Notes: generated by a model from the letters alone, not told the origin. A DNA stretch of 64,000 bases from Citricoccus muralis (GCF_029637705.1 NZ_CP121252.1:2294001-2358000); one strand, 5' to 3'. Positions 20,532-30,568 are shown, counted from the stretch's first letter. A program made the numbers and translations.

Positions 20532-20709
20532 GTCCTCCACAATCGTCTGGTCCACACTGCAGGATCCTCACAGGACGCAAGGGGCAAGGTGGACTGGATA
20601 TTCTGAACTACTGCCCTTGACCGAATGGACACACCAATGGTTCAAGGCACAGTCAGCCAACAAGCTATGTTACTCTACCTGGCCCGAAAACAAAAACCAG
20701 GCCGGAAGC

Positions 20710-21549
20710 CTACTCCCCGATCGGTACTGGCGTCACGCCCAGCGGGGCTAGCTCGGAAGCTCCTCCATCGGGTGCGGTGAGGACCCAAATGCCACCATCA
20801 TGCCGCGCCACCGAATGCTCCCATTGGCTGGCACGGGACTTATCCGCGGTCACCACGGTCCAGTCATCACTGAGAACCTGCGTTTCAATGTCGCCGCGCA
20901 CGAGCATGGGTTCAATAGCCAGGCACAAACCGGACTTAATCTTGGCGCCCTTGATTCCGGCACGATAGTTCAACACGTCTGGTGCCTGATGCATCGCCGA
21001 GCCGATGCCGTGACCCACATAGTCTTCGAGAATTCCCAAGGGCTCGCCGGGCTGAGAGCTGACGTAGTCGTCGATGGCCTCGCCGATCTCACCGATATGG
21101 CGTGCGCTAGCGAACGCGGCAATCCCCCGCCACATCGCTTTGCGGGTCACATCGGAAAGTCGTTCATCGGCGGCGTCAGCTGTTCCGTCGGCTGAGGATC
21201 CTAAGATCACGGTCCGTGCAGAGTCGGAATGCCAACCGTCAACGATGCAGCCACCGTCGATCTTCAACACGTCACCGGGCTCCAGGACGCGTTCGCCTGG
21301 GATGCCGTGAACTACTTCCTCATTCACCGAGGCACAGATGCTCGCGGGGAAACCGTAGTAGCCGAGAAAGTTCGAGGTGGCGCCGGCCTCGCTGAGGACA
21401 TCAGCGAATACCCTGTCGAGTTCAAGCGTGGTGACCCCGGGTTGAGCCGCCGCAATGGTGGCGTCAAGCGCCCGATTGAGGATGGTCCCGGATTCGTCCA
21501 TACGACGCATCTGGCTGTTCTTTTTCAATTCGATGGATCGGCGTGACAC
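20710..21549 (-). CDS. map: Methionine aminopeptidase type I
   Basis: 279 residues; removes the initiator methionine from nascent proteins. The metal ligands are all visible: Asp98 (KIDGG), Asp109 (WHSDSARTV), His180 (VGHGIGSAMH), Glu213 (AIEPML) and Glu244 (SQWEHSV). The GTG start at 21549 has AAGGA at good distance; the longer in-frame start is not supported by the family. It follows adk, but a long hairpin lies between them. Confidence 0.95.
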   Translation of the reverse strand: MSRRSIELKKNSQMRRMDESGTILNRALDATIAAAQPGVTTLELDRVFADVLSEAGATSNFLGYYGFPASICASVNEEVVHGIPGERVLEPGDVLKIDGGCIVDGWHSDSARTVILGSSADGTADAADERLSDVTRKAMWRGIAAFASARHIGEIGEAIDDYVSSQPGEPLGILEDYVGHGIGSAMHQAPDVLNYRAGIKGAKIKSGLCLAIEPMLVRGDIETQVLSDDWTVVTADKSRASQWEHSVARHDGGIWVLTAPDGGASELAPLGVTPVPIGE

Positions 21550-21589
21550 GTCGATGGTCCTTTCCGGGAGAACGTCTTCTGATAACGCA

Positions 21590-21630
21590 AGAACGCTGGG
21601 CGGCACCTGGCGGAGCCGTCCCAGCGTTCT
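21590..21630 (-). terminator. Hairpin between adk and map
   Basis: An 11-bp stem (21590-21600 with 21620-21630) with a 19-nt loop, 13 nt after the adk stop and 41 nt before the map GTG. There is no clear T-run; it may be a partial terminator reducing map expression. Confidence 0.6.
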
Positions 21631-21642
21631 GTGTTCAGCCGA

Positions 21643-22254
21643 TCAGCTATCGGCGTTGATCACGGGCAGGGTGCCTGTCCGCGCACGAACGTTGTAGACC
21701 GCCTGCAGCAGACGCTCGGTGATGTCATCGATCTGACCGGTGCCATCAACTCTTGCCACGATGCCCTGGTCCACATAGGACTCAATCACGGCCGCAGTCT
21801 GCTCGTGGTAGAGGTCTAGACGATGCTGGATGACCTCGGAGGTATCGTCGGCGCGACCTTCGGAGTCTGCACGTGCCAGGAGGCGCTGCACGAGTTCTTC
21901 GTCCGGCACCTCCAGCTGGAGTACGACGGACAGTGAGTGGCCGGATGCCTTCAGCATCTCGTTCAGTGCCTCGACCTGGCCCGCGGTGCGCGGGTAGCCG
22001 TCGAGCAAGAATCCGTTGGCGGCATCTGGCTGCTTGATGCGGTCTTCCACCATACGGTTGGTGACGTCATCAGGAACAAAGTCACCGTTGTCGATGTACT
22101 TCTTTGCTTCCTTGCCAAGATCAGTCAGTTCTTTGACGTTGTACCGGAAGATATCGCCGGTGGAGATGGCAACGATTCCCATCTTGTCCGCAATACGTGC
22201 GGCCTGGGTACCTTTACCTGACCCCGGAGGGCCCATGATGAGCATACGAGTCAT
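21643..22254 (-). CDS. adk: Adenylate kinase
   Basis: 203 residues; interconverts ATP plus AMP with two ADP. P-loop GPPGSGKGT at 8-16, NMP-binding ISTGDIFR and DGYPRTAGQ. The short LID form without zinc cysteines (RADDTSEVIQHRLDLYHEQT) is the usual actinobacterial type. It lies 48 nt downstream of secY. Confidence 0.97.
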   Translation of the reverse strand: MTRMLIMGPPGSGKGTQAARIADKMGIVAISTGDIFRYNVKELTDLGKEAKKYIDNGDFVPDDVTNRMVEDRIKQPDAANGFLLDGYPRTAGQVEALNEMLKASGHSLSVVLQLEVPDEELVQRLLARADSEGRADDTSEVIQHRLDLYHEQTAAVIESYVDQGIVARVDGTGQIDDITERLLQAVYNVRARTGTLPVINADS

Positions 22255-22302
22255 GACTTGTCCTATCCTCTACTGCTTGGTCTTCGGGCATGCCTGTGTG
22301 TT

Positions 22303-23616
22303 TCAGCGCAGCAATCCCTCGTAGTTTCGTTGTTCCATCTGAGCGTTGATCTGCTTCACCGTCTGGAGTGCCACACCGACCATAATCAGGATCGAGGTAC
22401 CACCGAACGGGAAGTTCTGGTTGGCGTTGATCAGCACGAATGCGATCAACGGAATCAGTGCAAGGCAGCCCAGGTACAGGGCGCCGAAGAAGGTGATGCG
22501 CGAGATGACGTACTCGAGGTACTGCACGGTCGGCCGACCGGCGCGGATCCCGGGGATGAATCCTCCGTAGCGCTTCATGTTGTCGGCGATGTCCTGCGGG
22601 TTGAACGTAATCGTCACGTAGAAGTACGTGAAGAAGATCGTCATCAGGAAGAACATCAGCATGTAGATCGGATGGGATCCGGTACCGAAGTACTGCTGCA
22701 ACCAAATAACCCATTCCGCCGGCTGTTCGCCAGAAGTGGGGTCCGGCTGATTGAACTGAATCAAGATCTGCGGAAGCATCAGGATCGACGATGCGAAAAT
22801 CACCGGAATCACACCGGCCATGTTGACCTTGATCGGAATGTAGGTCGTGGTTCCGCCGACGGTACGACGTCCGATCTGACGCTTTGCATACTGGACGGGG
22901 ATACGACGCTGCGAGTCTTCGACAAAAACCACCAGAGCGATTGTCAGGAGGCCGACCAACAGCACGATCATGAAGGTGCGCCAGCCCTGAGTCGTCCAGA
23001 TCTGGCCCAGGCCTGCCGGGAAGCCAGCAGCGATGGAGACGAAGATGAGCAGCGACATACCGTTGCCCACTCCGCGTTCAGTGATCTGTTCACCCAGCCA
23101 CATGATCAAAGCAGTACCGGCGATCAAGGTGATGATCATCAGCATGATCGTCCAGAGGTTATCGTTCGGAACGATTGGCAGATTACAGTTCAACAGCGCG
23201 CCGGTCCGCGCCAACGAAACCAGGGTAGTCGCGTTGAGCGCCGCCAGGGCGATGGTGAGGTAGCGCGTGTACTGGGTGAGCTTGGCCTGACCCTGAGGGC
23301 CTTCCTTCTGCAGCGCTTCGAAGCGCGGGATCACGACGCGGAGCAGCTGCACGATGATCGCCGCGGTGATGTACGGCATGATGCCGAGGGCAAAGATCGA
23401 GACCTGCAACATGGCTCCACCGGAGAACATGTTCACAAACGAGTACAACCCGCCCTGGGTTTCACCCTGAGCAAGACACATCTGTACGTTGCCGTAGTCC
23501 ACCCCTGGGGAAGGGATGAAGGCTCCGATGCGGTACACAATAATGATTCCGATAGTGAACCAGATCTTGCGTCGCAGATCGGGAGTCTTAAAGACTCTGG
23601 CAATCGTGCTGAACAA
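22303..23616 (-). CDS. secY: Protein translocase subunit SecY
   Basis: 437 residues with ten TM helices, the channel of the general secretion pathway. The start is TTG 23616 (reading LFSTIARVFKTPDLRRKIWF), with AGGAGG 4 nt upstream; no ATG start fits the family here. FIPSPGVDY marks the beginning of the plug region, and YVTITFNPQDIADNMKRYGG the cytosolic loop contacting SecA and ribosome. Confidence 0.96.
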   Translation of the reverse strand: MFSTIARVFKTPDLRRKIWFTIGIIIVYRIGAFIPSPGVDYGNVQMCLAQGETQGGLYSFVNMFSGGAMLQVSIFALGIMPYITAAIIVQLLRVVIPRFEALQKEGPQGQAKLTQYTRYLTIALAALNATTLVSLARTGALLNCNLPIVPNDNLWTIMLMIITLIAGTALIMWLGEQITERGVGNGMSLLIFVSIAAGFPAGLGQIWTTQGWRTFMIVLLVGLLTIALVVFVEDSQRRIPVQYAKRQIGRRTVGGTTTYIPIKVNMAGVIPVIFASSILMLPQILIQFNQPDPTSGEQPAEWVIWLQQYFGTGSHPIYMLMFFLMTIFFTYFYVTITFNPQDIADNMKRYGGFIPGIRAGRPTVQYLEYVISRITFFGALYLGCLALIPLIAFVLINANQNFPFGGTSILIMVGVALQTVKQINAQMEQRNYEGLLR

Positions 23617-23738
23617 GCGTCCTCCTGGTGACGTGTGGAAAGCGGTCAGCTCGGCAGAGCCAGACTCGAGGTTGTTCGATAGCTCCAACAAAAGCAGGTG
23701 CAAAAAGCACCATCGCCGATTCTACCGTTAAATGAGGC

Positions 23739-23781
23739 GACCCTCGATCGTGCCGACGAAATAGTCGGTCGATCGAGGGTC
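23739..23781 (-). terminator. Long nested hairpin between rplO and secY
   Basis: A 12-bp outer stem (23739-23750 with 23770-23781) with an inner CCGAC/GTCGG stem, 21 nt after the rplO stop. secY begins about 120 nt further on, so the hairpin may separate ribosomal-protein from secY-adk expression. Confidence 0.6.
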
Positions 23782-23801
23782 ACACCCTACTGTTCAGAGG
23801 G

Positions 23802-24272
23802 TCACACCGTTTCGGTGGAACCGCCTGCAGCCTGGATCTTCTCGATAGCCGAAGCGGAGAAGGCGTCAGCCTTCACGTTCACAGCCACCGTGATGTCGCC
23901 CGAGCCCAGCACCTTGACGGGCTGGTTCTTGCGCACGAGTCCCTTCTCCACCAGAGTCTCCACGGTGACGTCGCCGCCCTCGGGGAACGTGGCAGAGAGC
24001 TTGTCCAGGTTCACAACCTGGTACTCGGTGCGGAACGGGTTCTTGAAACCGCGCAGCTTCGGAAGGCGCATGTGCAGCGGCAGCTGCCCACCTTCGAAGC
24101 CTGCAGGCACCTGGTACCGTGCCTTGGTGCCCTTGGTACCACGGCCGGCAGTCTTGCCGCCCTTGCCACCTTCGCCACGGCCGTACCGCAGCTTGGACTT
24201 GCGTGAGCCCGGAGCCGGGCGCAGGTCGTGGACCTTCAACGCGTCCTGGCCATTCTCAGCCTGCTCAGCCAT
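23802..24272 (-). CDS. rplO: 50S ribosomal protein L15 (uL15)
   Basis: 156 residues. [20 protein letters not shown] and the glycine-rich [16 protein letters not shown] are the conserved rRNA-binding arm. The start overlaps the 3' end of rpmD by 8 nt. Confidence 0.98.
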   Translation of the reverse strand: MAEQAENGQDALKVHDLRPAPGSRKSKLRYGRGEGGKGGKTAGRGTKGTKARYQVPAGFEGGQLPLHMRLPKLRGFKNPFRTEYQVVNLDKLSATFPEGGDVTVETLVEKGLVRKNQPVKVLGSGDITVAVNVKADAFSASAIEKIQAAGGSTETV

Positions 24273-24495
24273 TGTTGACCTCCTCAACCTTCACCAGGTG
24301 AGACACGGTGTTAACCATGCCAACGGTGGCCGCGTCAGCCTTACGCGTCACGGTGTGACCGATCCGCTTCAGGCCGAGCGAGCGCAGTGTCTCCCGGTGC
24401 TTGAACTTGCGTCCCGACTGGGACTTGATCTGGGTAATCTCCAGCGTTGCATCGCTGGCAACCAGGTTCTTCGGGGTGGTGATCAGATCAGCCAT
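24265..24495 (-). CDS. rpmD: 50S ribosomal protein L30 (uL30)
   Basis: 76 residues from [10 protein letters not shown]; the family core [20 protein letters not shown] is followed by [14 protein letters not shown] and a tail that is about 12 residues longer than the minimal L30. It overlaps rpsE and rplO by 8 nt each, indicating tight translational coupling. Confidence 0.97.
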   Translation of the reverse strand: MADLITTPKNLVASDATLEITQIKSQSGRKFKHRETLRSLGLKRIGHTVTRKADAATVGMVNTVSHLVKVEEVNNG

Positions 24496-25249
24496 TTGAC
24501 GCACCTGCCTTCTCTGCGCTCTTTTTGGCGCGGTCGGCCTCGATCGTGCGCAGCATCGCGTGCGGGGCAACCTCGTCAAGGGCCTTGCCGCGACGAGCTG
24601 CCACGGCTGCAGGCTCTTCGAGCTTCTTCAGGGCATCCACGGTGCCGCGCACGATGTTGATCGCGTTCACGGAACCCATGGACTTGGACAGCACATCGTG
24701 AATGCCAGCGCACTCCAGTACCGCACGCACCGGACCGCCGGCGATCACACCGGTACCCGGGGACGCCGGACGCAGGAGGACAACACCAGCGGCGTCTTCA
24801 CCCTGCACCAGGTGCGGAATCGTGGAACCCACGCGAGGAACGCGGAAGAAGGACTTCTTAGCCTCTTCCACACCCTTAGCGATAGCGGCCGGAACTTCCT
24901 TGGCCTTGCCGTAGCCGACGCCAACCATGCCGTCACCGTCACCGACGACCACCAGAGCGGTGAAGGAGAAACGACGTCCACCCTTCACAACCTTGGACAC
25001 GCGGTTGATGGCCACGACGCGCTCGAGGAACTTGTCGCGGTCATCCTCACGGGAGTTGTTGCGTCCGCCACGCTCGTCGCGACCGCCACGGCCGCCACGA
25101 CCTGCGCCACGGCCGGAACCACGTCCACCACGATCGGTGTTCTGGCTCTCGGAACCGGCTGAGGTCTCGGACACTGACTCTTGATTTGCAGCGGTGTTCT
25201 CGGTGGCTTCGGTCACCTGAGCGTCCTTCTCGTTGTTATTCTCGGTCAC
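24488..25249 (-). CDS. rpsE: 30S ribosomal protein S5 (uS5) with Arg/Gly-rich N-terminal extension
   Basis: 253 residues against about 165 in E. coli. The first roughly 75 residues are an extension: Glu/Asn/Ser-rich, then an RG-rich stretch ([20 protein letters not shown]). The normal S5 fold starts near residue 76 ([20 protein letters not shown]) and contains [14 protein letters not shown]5 lines the mRNA entry channel with S3 and S4. The start overlaps rplR by 4 nt. Confidence 0.97.
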   Translation of the reverse strand: MTENNNEKDAQVTEATENTAANQESVSETSAGSESQNTDRGGRGSGRGAGRGGRGGRDERGGRNNSREDDRDKFLERVVAINRVSKVVKGGRRFSFTALVVVGDGDGMVGVGYGKAKEVPAAIAKGVEEAKKSFFRVPRVGSTIPHLVQGEDAAGVVLLRPASPGTGVIAGGPVRAVLECAGIHDVLSKSMGSVNAINIVRGTVDALKKLEEPAAVAARRGKALDEVAPHAMLRTIEADRAKKSAEKAGASNG

Positions 25250-25620
25250 AGCTCCAGCCCACCTTCCCGGGCGCCCTCAGCAACAGCTGCAACGCGTCCG
25301 TGGTACTTGTTTCCTCCGCGGTCGAAGACCACAGCAGAGACGCCAGCAGCCTTGGCACGCTCAGCGACAAGTTCGCCTACCTTGCGGGACTTGGCGGACT
25401 TGTCGCCCTCCAGTGCACGCACGTCGGCTTCCATGGTCGATGCCGAGGCCAAGGTGATGCCCTTGGTGTCGTCGACGACTTGGACGAACATGTGACGCGA
25501 GGAGCGGTTGACCACCAGACGCGGACGAGCCGCAGTGCCGGTGATGCGCTTGCGAACACGCAGATGACGGCGCGAACGGGAGGCGTTCTTGCCCTTGCCC
25601 TTTACAGTCAACGTGGACAT
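25246..25620 (-). CDS. rplR: 50S ribosomal protein L18 (uL18)
   Basis: 124 residues; binds 5S rRNA. Basic N-terminus with [17 protein letters not shown] and family motif [13 protein letters not shown]; ends GAREGGLEL. It overlaps rplF by one nucleotide (TAATG-type junction) and rpsE by 4 nt. Confidence 0.97.
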   Translation of the reverse strand: MSTLTVKGKGKNASRSRRHLRVRKRITGTAARPRLVVNRSSRHMFVQVVDDTKGITLASASTMEADVRALEGDKSAKSRKVGELVAERAKAAGVSAVVFDRGGNKYHGRVAAVAEGAREGGLEL

Positions 25621-26153
25621 TACTTACCTGCCTTTCCGGCCTTGCGGCGAACCTGCTCACCCACGTAGCGGATGCCCTTGCCCTTGTAGGGTTCGGTCTT
25701 ACGCAGTTTGCGGATGTTCGCAGCGGTTTCGCCAACCTTCTGCTTGTCGATGCCGGTAACGGTCACCTTGTTGCCCTCGACCTGGAAGGAGATGCCTTCG
25801 GGAGCCGGGACAGAAATGGGGTGAGAGTAGCCCAGAGCGAACTCGAGGTCGGAACCCTTCGCCAGCACGCGGTAACCGGTGCCGATGATTTCGAGCTGCT
25901 TGGAGTAACCCTCGGTGACACCGATGATCATGTTGTTGATCAGAGTACGGGTCAGCCCGTGCAGTGCACGGGACTCGCGCTCATCGTCAGGCCGGGTCAC
26001 CGTGATCGTTCCCTCTTCGAGGGTAGCCTCGATGGGACGATCAATAGTGTGGGCGAGTTCGCCCTTGGGACCCTTGACACTGACATCAGCGCCGTCGATC
26101 TTCACCTCTACGCCTGACGGCACGGTGATCGGAAGACGTCCAATACGTGACAT
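25620..26153 (-). CDS. rplF: 50S ribosomal protein L6 (uL6)
   Basis: 177 residues, two related alpha/beta domains. [20 protein letters not shown] opens it and [20 protein letters not shown] is the conserved C-terminal rRNA-binding segment. It lies at the base of the stalk near the sarcin-ricin loop. Confidence 0.98.
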   Translation of the reverse strand: MSRIGRLPITVPSGVEVKIDGADVSVKGPKGELAHTIDRPIEATLEEGTITVTRPDDERESRALHGLTRTLINNMIIGVTEGYSKQLEIIGTGYRVLAKGSDLEFALGYSHPISVPAPEGISFQVEGNKVTVTGIDKQKVGETAANIRKLRKTEPYKGKGIRYVGEQVRRKAGKAGK

Positions 26154-26182
26154 ATGTGTTTGCCTCTCTTCCGTCTATCCGT

Positions 26183-26581
26183 TTACCAGACGTAGGCGAG
26201 GACTTCCCCACCCACGCCCTTCTTTGCAGCCTGGCGGTCGGTCAGCAGACCGGAGGAAGTCGACAGAATGGCAATACCCAGTCCGCCGAGCACGTGCGGC
26301 AGGTTGGTCGACTTTGCGTAGACGCGCAGCCCGGGCTTGGAGATACGGCGCAGGCCAGCGATGGCACGCTCGCGCTGCGGTCCGAACTTCAGCTCGATGC
26401 TGAGGGTCTTGCCAACCTCTGCAGCTTCTTCTTTCCAATCGCTGATGTAACCCTCGTTCTTGAGGATCTCGGCCAGCCGCACCTTCAATTTGGAAGATGG
26501 CATCGACACGGAGTCGTGGGAGGCCGAGTTTGCGTTGCGCAGACGTGTCAGCATGTCTGCGACGGGATCGGTCATCGTCAT
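26183..26581 (-). CDS. rpsH: 30S ribosomal protein S8 (uS8)
   Basis: 132 residues; binds central-domain 16S rRNA and in other bacteria represses spc mRNA translation. [20 protein letters not shown] and [20 protein letters not shown] are family-typical. Directly follows rplE with only 72 nt between; there is no rpsN in the gap. Confidence 0.98.
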   Translation of the reverse strand: MTMTDPVADMLTRLRNANSASHDSVSMPSSKLKVRLAEILKNEGYISDWKEEAAEVGKTLSIELKFGPQRERAIAGLRRISKPGLRVYAKSTNLPHVLGGLGIAILSTSSGLLTDRQAAKKGVGGEVLAYVW

Positions 26582-26653
26582 GTGGGCTTCATGCCCTTTC
26601 TCGCTACGGTTTCCCGGACCGGTTCACCGGATGGGACCTGTAACGTAGAGGAT

Positions 26654-27241
26654 TTACTGTTCGTTCTTGAACGGGAAGCCCAGAGCGCGCAACAGCGCCT
26701 CGCCTTCCTCGTTGGTCTTAGCGGTGGTCACCACAGTGATGTCCATACCGCGCACGCGGTCGATCTTGTCCTGATCGATTTCGTGGAAGACGGATTGCTC
26801 GGACAGACCAAAGGTGTAGTTACCGTTGCCGTCGAACTGCTTCGGGTTCAGCCCGCGGAAGTCACGAATACGCGGCAGAGCCAGCGTGACCAGACGATCC
26901 AGGAATTCCCACATGCGGTCGCCACGCAGGGTTGCATGCGTACCGATGGGCATTCCTTCACGGAGCTTGAACTGGGCAATGGACTTACGAGCACGGGTCA
27001 CCTGGGGCTTCTGACCGGTAATAGCGGTCAGATCCTTGATGGCGCCGTCGATCACCTTGGAGTCGCGAGCTGCCTCGCCGACACCCATGTTCACAACGAC
27101 CTTCACCAGGCCGGGAACCTGCATGACGTTCTCGTAGTTGAACTTGTCCTGCATCTGAGCAGTGATCTGCTCGCGGTACTTCACCTTGAGCCGAGGGGTG
27201 ACCTTCGGTGCTGCGGTGGTCTCAGTCTGAACCTCAGTCAT
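26654..27241 (-). CDS. rplE: 50S ribosomal protein L5 (uL5)
   Basis: 195 residues; binds 5S rRNA and contacts P-site tRNA. Conserved segments: [24 protein letters not shown]-type [23 protein letters not shown]. The ATG at 27241 overlaps the rplX stop (TGATG); a GTG one codon earlier is also possible. The first 20 residues form a Thr/Ala-rich extension. Confidence 0.97.
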   Translation of the reverse strand: MTEVQTETTAAPKVTPRLKVKYREQITAQMQDKFNYENVMQVPGLVKVVVNMGVGEAARDSKVIDGAIKDLTAITGQKPQVTRARKSIAQFKLREGMPIGTHATLRGDRMWEFLDRLVTLALPRIRDFRGLNPKQFDGNGNYTFGLSEQSVFHEIDQDKIDRVRGMDITVVTTAKTNEEGEALLRALGFPFKNEQ

Positions 27242-27582
27242 CACAGCTCCTTTCCGGAGGCCTTGGCGTAGCGGACCTTGACGGTCTTCTCCACGCCGTT
27301 CTTCTCAACAGTCTCGAAGCGGTAGCCCACGCGGGTTGGCTTCTTGGTCTCCGGGTCGACGACAGCAACGTTGGAGATGTGAAGCGGCGCCTCAACGACC
27401 TGCAGGCCGCCTTCAGTGGAACCATTGTTGTCTTGACCAGCACGCAGGTGCTTGGTCACGCGGTTCACGCCTTCGACGAGAACACGCTCCTGTGCCGGGA
27501 ACACGCGAAGCACTTTGCCCTGCTTACCGCGGTCCTTGCCGGAAATGACCTGAACGAGGTCGTCCTTTTTGATCTTCGCCAT
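27241..27582 (-). CDS. rplX: 50S ribosomal protein L24 (uL24)
   Basis: 113 residues, assembly initiator of the 50S subunit. The KOW motif is [18 protein letters not shown], followed by [10 protein letters not shown]. It starts one nucleotide after rplN ends. Confidence 0.98.
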   Translation of the reverse strand: MAKIKKDDLVQVISGKDRGKQGKVLRVFPAQERVLVEGVNRVTKHLRAGQDNNGSTEGGLQVVEAPLHISNVAVVDPETKKPTRVGYRFETVEKNGVEKTVKVRYAKASGKEL

Positions 27583-27583
27583 G

Positions 27584-27952
27584 TCAGATCACCTCCGGTG
27601 CCAGAGACACGATGCGCATGAAACGCTTGTCGCGCAGTTCACGACCAACGGGACCGAAGATACGGGTACCGCGGGGTTCGTTGTCCTGACGCAGAATGAC
27701 GGCTGCGTTCTCGTCAAAACGAATGTAGGAACCGTCGGGACGGCGGCGCTGCTTGCGCGTACGCACCACAACTGCCTTCACGACGTCGCCTTTCTTGACG
27801 TTGCCGCCAGGAATTGCGTCTTTTACGGTGGCGACGATGACGTCGCCGATGCCTGCGTAGCGGCGTCCGGATCCCCCGAGAACACGGATGGTCAAGATCT
27901 CCTTGGCACCAGTGTTGTCGGCGACCTTGAGCCGCGACTCCTGCTGAATCAC
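27584..27952 (-). CDS. rplN: 50S ribosomal protein L14 (uL14)
   Basis: 122 residues, [20 protein letters not shown], family-perfect over its length ([20 protein letters not shown]). It is the first gene of the spc cluster and is separated from rpsQ by 337 nt with a terminator, so it probably has its own promoter. Confidence 0.98.
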   Translation of the reverse strand: MIQQESRLKVADNTGAKEILTIRVLGGSGRRYAGIGDVIVATVKDAIPGGNVKKGDVVKAVVVRTRKQRRRPDGSYIRFDENAAVILRQDNEPRGTRIFGPVGRELRDKRFMRIVSLAPEVI

Positions 27953-28289
27953 TCGATTACTCCTTGCGTCTCGCTGGTTCTCATCCGAGTTTCAGATGAG
28001 CCTTGCGGAACTTCATTTGATGTCTCCCAGGCTGCTTACCCCTGCCCCTTGGGCGAAAGGACCGCTGCCTCAGCAAGCCTAGGATCCATCAGAAGATCCG
28101 CATCTTGATGAGACGGTCCCCGCAGGGCAGGGCCGAGGCCGCCGGCGGGAGTATGTGCGAAACCCTTGGCTTGCGGGGTGGATAGGCCCGCCAACAAAGG
28201 CGCACAGGGACACTAGTCTACAGCACGAAGGCCCTGCACCGAAATCTCGGTCCAGGGCCTTCGTGAATCAGCTGAGAACGATGTGTGCC
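27953..28289 (-). other. 337-nt gap between the S10 and spc gene groups
   Basis: It holds the rpsQ terminator hairpin (28224-28265), then about 270 nt of leader for rplN. No gene was found. A TAGACT box on the minus strand (28215-28220) could be a -10 directly behind the terminator, but its -35 is poor. The leader contains short inverted repeats, for example CATCTGAAACTCGGATG near rplN (minus-strand sense). Confidence 0.5.
28224..28265 (-). terminator. Terminator after rpsQ
   Basis: A perfect 13-bp stem (28224-28236 with 28253-28265), 24 nt after the rpsQ stop. It marks the end of the S10 operon proper. Confidence 0.82.
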
Positions 28290-28583
28290 TTACTTGGCGC
28301 GCTCGGTGATCTCAGCCAGACGCCAGCGCTTCGTCGCTGACAGCGGGCGAGTCTCGGCAAGGAGAACGTGGTCGCCGATACCGGCGGTGTTCTCTTCGTC
28401 GTGAGCCTTCACGCGCTTGGTCTGGCGCATGATCTTGCCGTACAGCGCGTGCTTCTTGCGATCCTCGACCTCGACGACGATGGTCTTGTCCATCTTGTCC
28501 GAGACGACGATGCCACGCAGGGACTTACGGTAGCCGCGCTCCTGTGCTGCGTCGGCTGCGGTGTTGTTAGCGGAATCAGTCAC
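28290..28583 (-). CDS. rpsQ: 30S ribosomal protein S17 (uS17)
   Basis: 97 residues. After a 17-residue extension the OB-fold begins [20 protein letters not shown], and [17 protein letters not shown] closes it. It overlaps rpmC by 4 nt and is the last gene before a strong terminator. Confidence 0.98.
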   Translation of the reverse strand: MTDSANNTAADAAQERGYRKSLRGIVVSDKMDKTIVVEVEDRKKHALYGKIMRQTKRVKAHDEENTAGIGDHVLLAETRPLSATKRWRLAEITERAK

Positions 28584-28900
28584 TCTGCATCCTCCTCAGC
28601 CTTTTCAGCTTTCTTCGCGGCAGACTTACGTCCACGGCTCTTCTTCTCTTCCTTGACGTCTTCAGCCGGGGCTTCGACGTTCTCACGGATACCCAGCTCG
28701 CGCTCACGCAGCAACGTGTAGATGCGAGCGATATCGCGCTTGACGACCTTGAGGCGGCCGTTGTTGTCCAGCTGACCGGTAGCCGACTGGAAACGCAGGT
28801 TGAACAGCTCGGCTTTGGCCTTCTTCAGCTCTTCCTGCAGACGGGCGTTGTCGAAGCCGTCTAGTGCTTCAACGTTCAGCTCCTTCGAACCGACTGCCAT
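28580..28900 (-). CDS. rpmC: 50S ribosomal protein L29 (uL29) with Lys/Glu-rich tail
   Basis: 106 residues against 60-75 usually. Residues 1-72 are the L29 helical hairpin ([40 protein letters not shown]). The tail from about 75 is charged and low-complexity ([20 protein letters not shown]). L29 sits at the peptide exit, where trigger factor and SRP dock. ATG 28900 is chosen; a GTG two codons earlier overlaps the rplP stop. Confidence 0.96.
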   Translation of the reverse strand: MAVGSKELNVEALDGFDNARLQEELKKAKAELFNLRFQSATGQLDNNGRLKVVKRDIARIYTLLRERELGIRENVEAPAEDVKEEKKSRGRKSAAKKAEKAEEDAE

Positions 28901-28902
28901 GA

Positions 28903-29319
28903 TCACTCACCACCCTCTCGGCGAATAATGCGTGCCTTCAGCGGCAGCTTGTGGATCGCCAGACGCAGTGCTTCGCGGGCAACCTCTTCGGAAACGCCGG
29001 AGAGCTCGAACAGAACGCGACCCGGCTTGACGTTGGCCACCCAGAACTCCACAGAACCCTTACCGGAACCCATACGGACTTCGGCAGGCTTCTTGGTGAG
29101 CGGGCGATCCGGGAAGATCGTGATCCAGACCTTACCGCCACGCTTGATGTAGCGGGTCATGGCGATACGAGCTGCTTCGATCTGACGGTTGGTGACATAG
29201 GCCGGGCCCATGGCCTGGATACCCCATTCACCGAAGGTAACCTGGGTGCCACCCTTAGCAGCTCCACCGCGCTTGGGGTGGTGCTGCTTACGGTGCTTGA
29301 CTCGACGAGGAATCAACAT
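28903..29319 (-). CDS. rplP: 50S ribosomal protein L16 (uL16)
   Basis: 138 residues; shapes the A-site tRNA binding pocket. [20 protein letters not shown] and the central ITRYIKR-type segment ([17 protein letters not shown]) are diagnostic. It shares one nucleotide with the rpsC stop. Confidence 0.98.
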   Translation of the reverse strand: MLIPRRVKHRKQHHPKRGGAAKGGTQVTFGEWGIQAMGPAYVTNRQIEAARIAMTRYIKRGGKVWITIFPDRPLTKKPAEVRMGSGKGSVEFWVANVKPGRVLFELSGVSEEVAREALRLAIHKLPLKARIIRREGGE

Positions 29320-30149
29320 CAGGCGTTGCCTCCTTCAGTTGCGGCGGCGGGCTGAGCCGATGCCGATGCGCTGTCCTGCGCACCTGCCTGGCCTGCAACA
29401 CCGCGGGCACCGCGGTCGTTACGACGACGACGCTCTCCGCCACCACCACGGCGCTCACCGCCGCGGCCACGACCGGAAGGAGCAGCAGCTTCCTTCGCAG
29501 CCAGTTCCTTGGCGGTCAGGTCGCCCTTGTAGATCCAGACCTTCACACCAATGCGGCCGAAGGTCGTCTTTGCTTCGAATTTGCCGAAGTCGATGTTCGC
29601 ACGCAAGGTGTGCAGCGGCACGCGACCTTCGCGGTAGAACTCCGAGCGAGACATTTCAGCGCCGCCGAGACGACCAGCGCACTGGATACGAATACCCTGA
29701 GCGCCGGCACGCATGGCCGACTGAATCGACTTCTTCATCGCACGGCGGAAAGCCACGCGAGATGCGAGCTGCTCAGCGACACCCTGCGCCACCAGCTGTG
29801 CGTCCACCTCGGGGTTCTTGACCTCGAGAATGTTCAGCTGAATCTGCTTCGAGGTGAGCTTCTCGAGCTCGCGACGAATACGATCTGCTTCCGCGCCACG
29901 GCGACCGATCACGATGCCGGGACGGGCGGTGTGGACATCCACACGCACGCGGTCTCGGGTACGCTCGATTTCCACCTTGGAGATGCCGGCGCGCTCCATG
30001 CCGTCGGTCATCAGCTCGCGGATCTTCACGTCTTCCTTCAGGAAGTCGCTGTAGCGCTGGCCTTCCTGGTTGGAGTCAGCAAACCAGTGCGAGACGTGGT
30101 CGGTGGTGATGCCGAGGCGGAATCCGTTCGGGTTGATCTTCTGACCCAT
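29319..30149 (-). CDS. rpsC: 30S ribosomal protein S3 (uS3) with Arg/Gly-rich C-terminal tail
   Basis: 276 residues. KH domain (TRPGIV-type, here [20 protein letters not shown]) and C-terminal S3 domain to about 215. The last 60 residues are low-complexity, first RG-rich ([20 protein letters not shown]) then Ala/Gln/Ser-rich. S3 lines the mRNA entry channel with S5, which carries a similar RG-rich extension here. Confidence 0.97.
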   Translation of the reverse strand: MGQKINPNGFRLGITTDHVSHWFADSNQEGQRYSDFLKEDVKIRELMTDGMERAGISKVEIERTRDRVRVDVHTARPGIVIGRRGAEADRIRRELEKLTSKQIQLNILEVKNPEVDAQLVAQGVAEQLASRVAFRRAMKKSIQSAMRAGAQGIRIQCAGRLGGAEMSRSEFYREGRVPLHTLRANIDFGKFEAKTTFGRIGVKVWIYKGDLTAKELAAKEAAAPSGRGRGGERRGGGGERRRRNDRGARGVAGQAGAQDSASASAQPAAATEGGNA

Positions 30150-30518
30150 TTACTTGACCCCACCTTTCTCTTCCTCGGTCGCAACGACCACGGTGACGTG
30201 GCTGGTGCGCTTGTTGATGCGGTAGGCACGACCCTGAGCACGCGGCTGGAACCGCTTCATGGTCGGACCTTCATCGACGTAGGCTTCGCTGATGAACAGC
30301 TCGTCCTCATTGAATGCGAGACCGTCGCGATCTGCCTTGGTCCGCGCGTTGGCCACAGCGGATGCGACCAGTTTGTATACCGGCTCCGAAGCGCCCTGCG
30401 GGGCGAACTTCAGGATGGCCAGGGCTTCGTTCGCCTGCTTGCCACGGACAAGATTGACGACGCGCCGGGCCTTCATCGGCGTTACACGCAGGTAGCGCGC
30501 AATTGCCTTGGCTTCCAT
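30150..30518 (-). CDS. rplV: 50S ribosomal protein L22 (uL22)
   Basis: 122 residues; its beta-hairpin reaches into the exit tunnel. [20 protein letters not shown] is canonical, and the hairpin [20 protein letters not shown] shows no insertions that would suggest macrolide resistance. Confidence 0.98.
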   Translation of the reverse strand: MEAKAIARYLRVTPMKARRVVNLVRGKQANEALAILKFAPQGASEPVYKLVASAVANARTKADRDGLAFNEDELFISEAYVDEGPTMKRFQPRAQGRAYRINKRTSHVTVVVATEEEKGGVK

Positions 30519-30568
30519 TGCTATTCCTCTTTCGAATTTCTCGAATGACCGAAGAACGCACCGCTGAA

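Noticed and set aside
20532-20709. A promoter for infA with TAACAT as -10
   Set aside because: A -10-like hexamer exists, but no -35 at a usual distance; the evidence is too thin to list.
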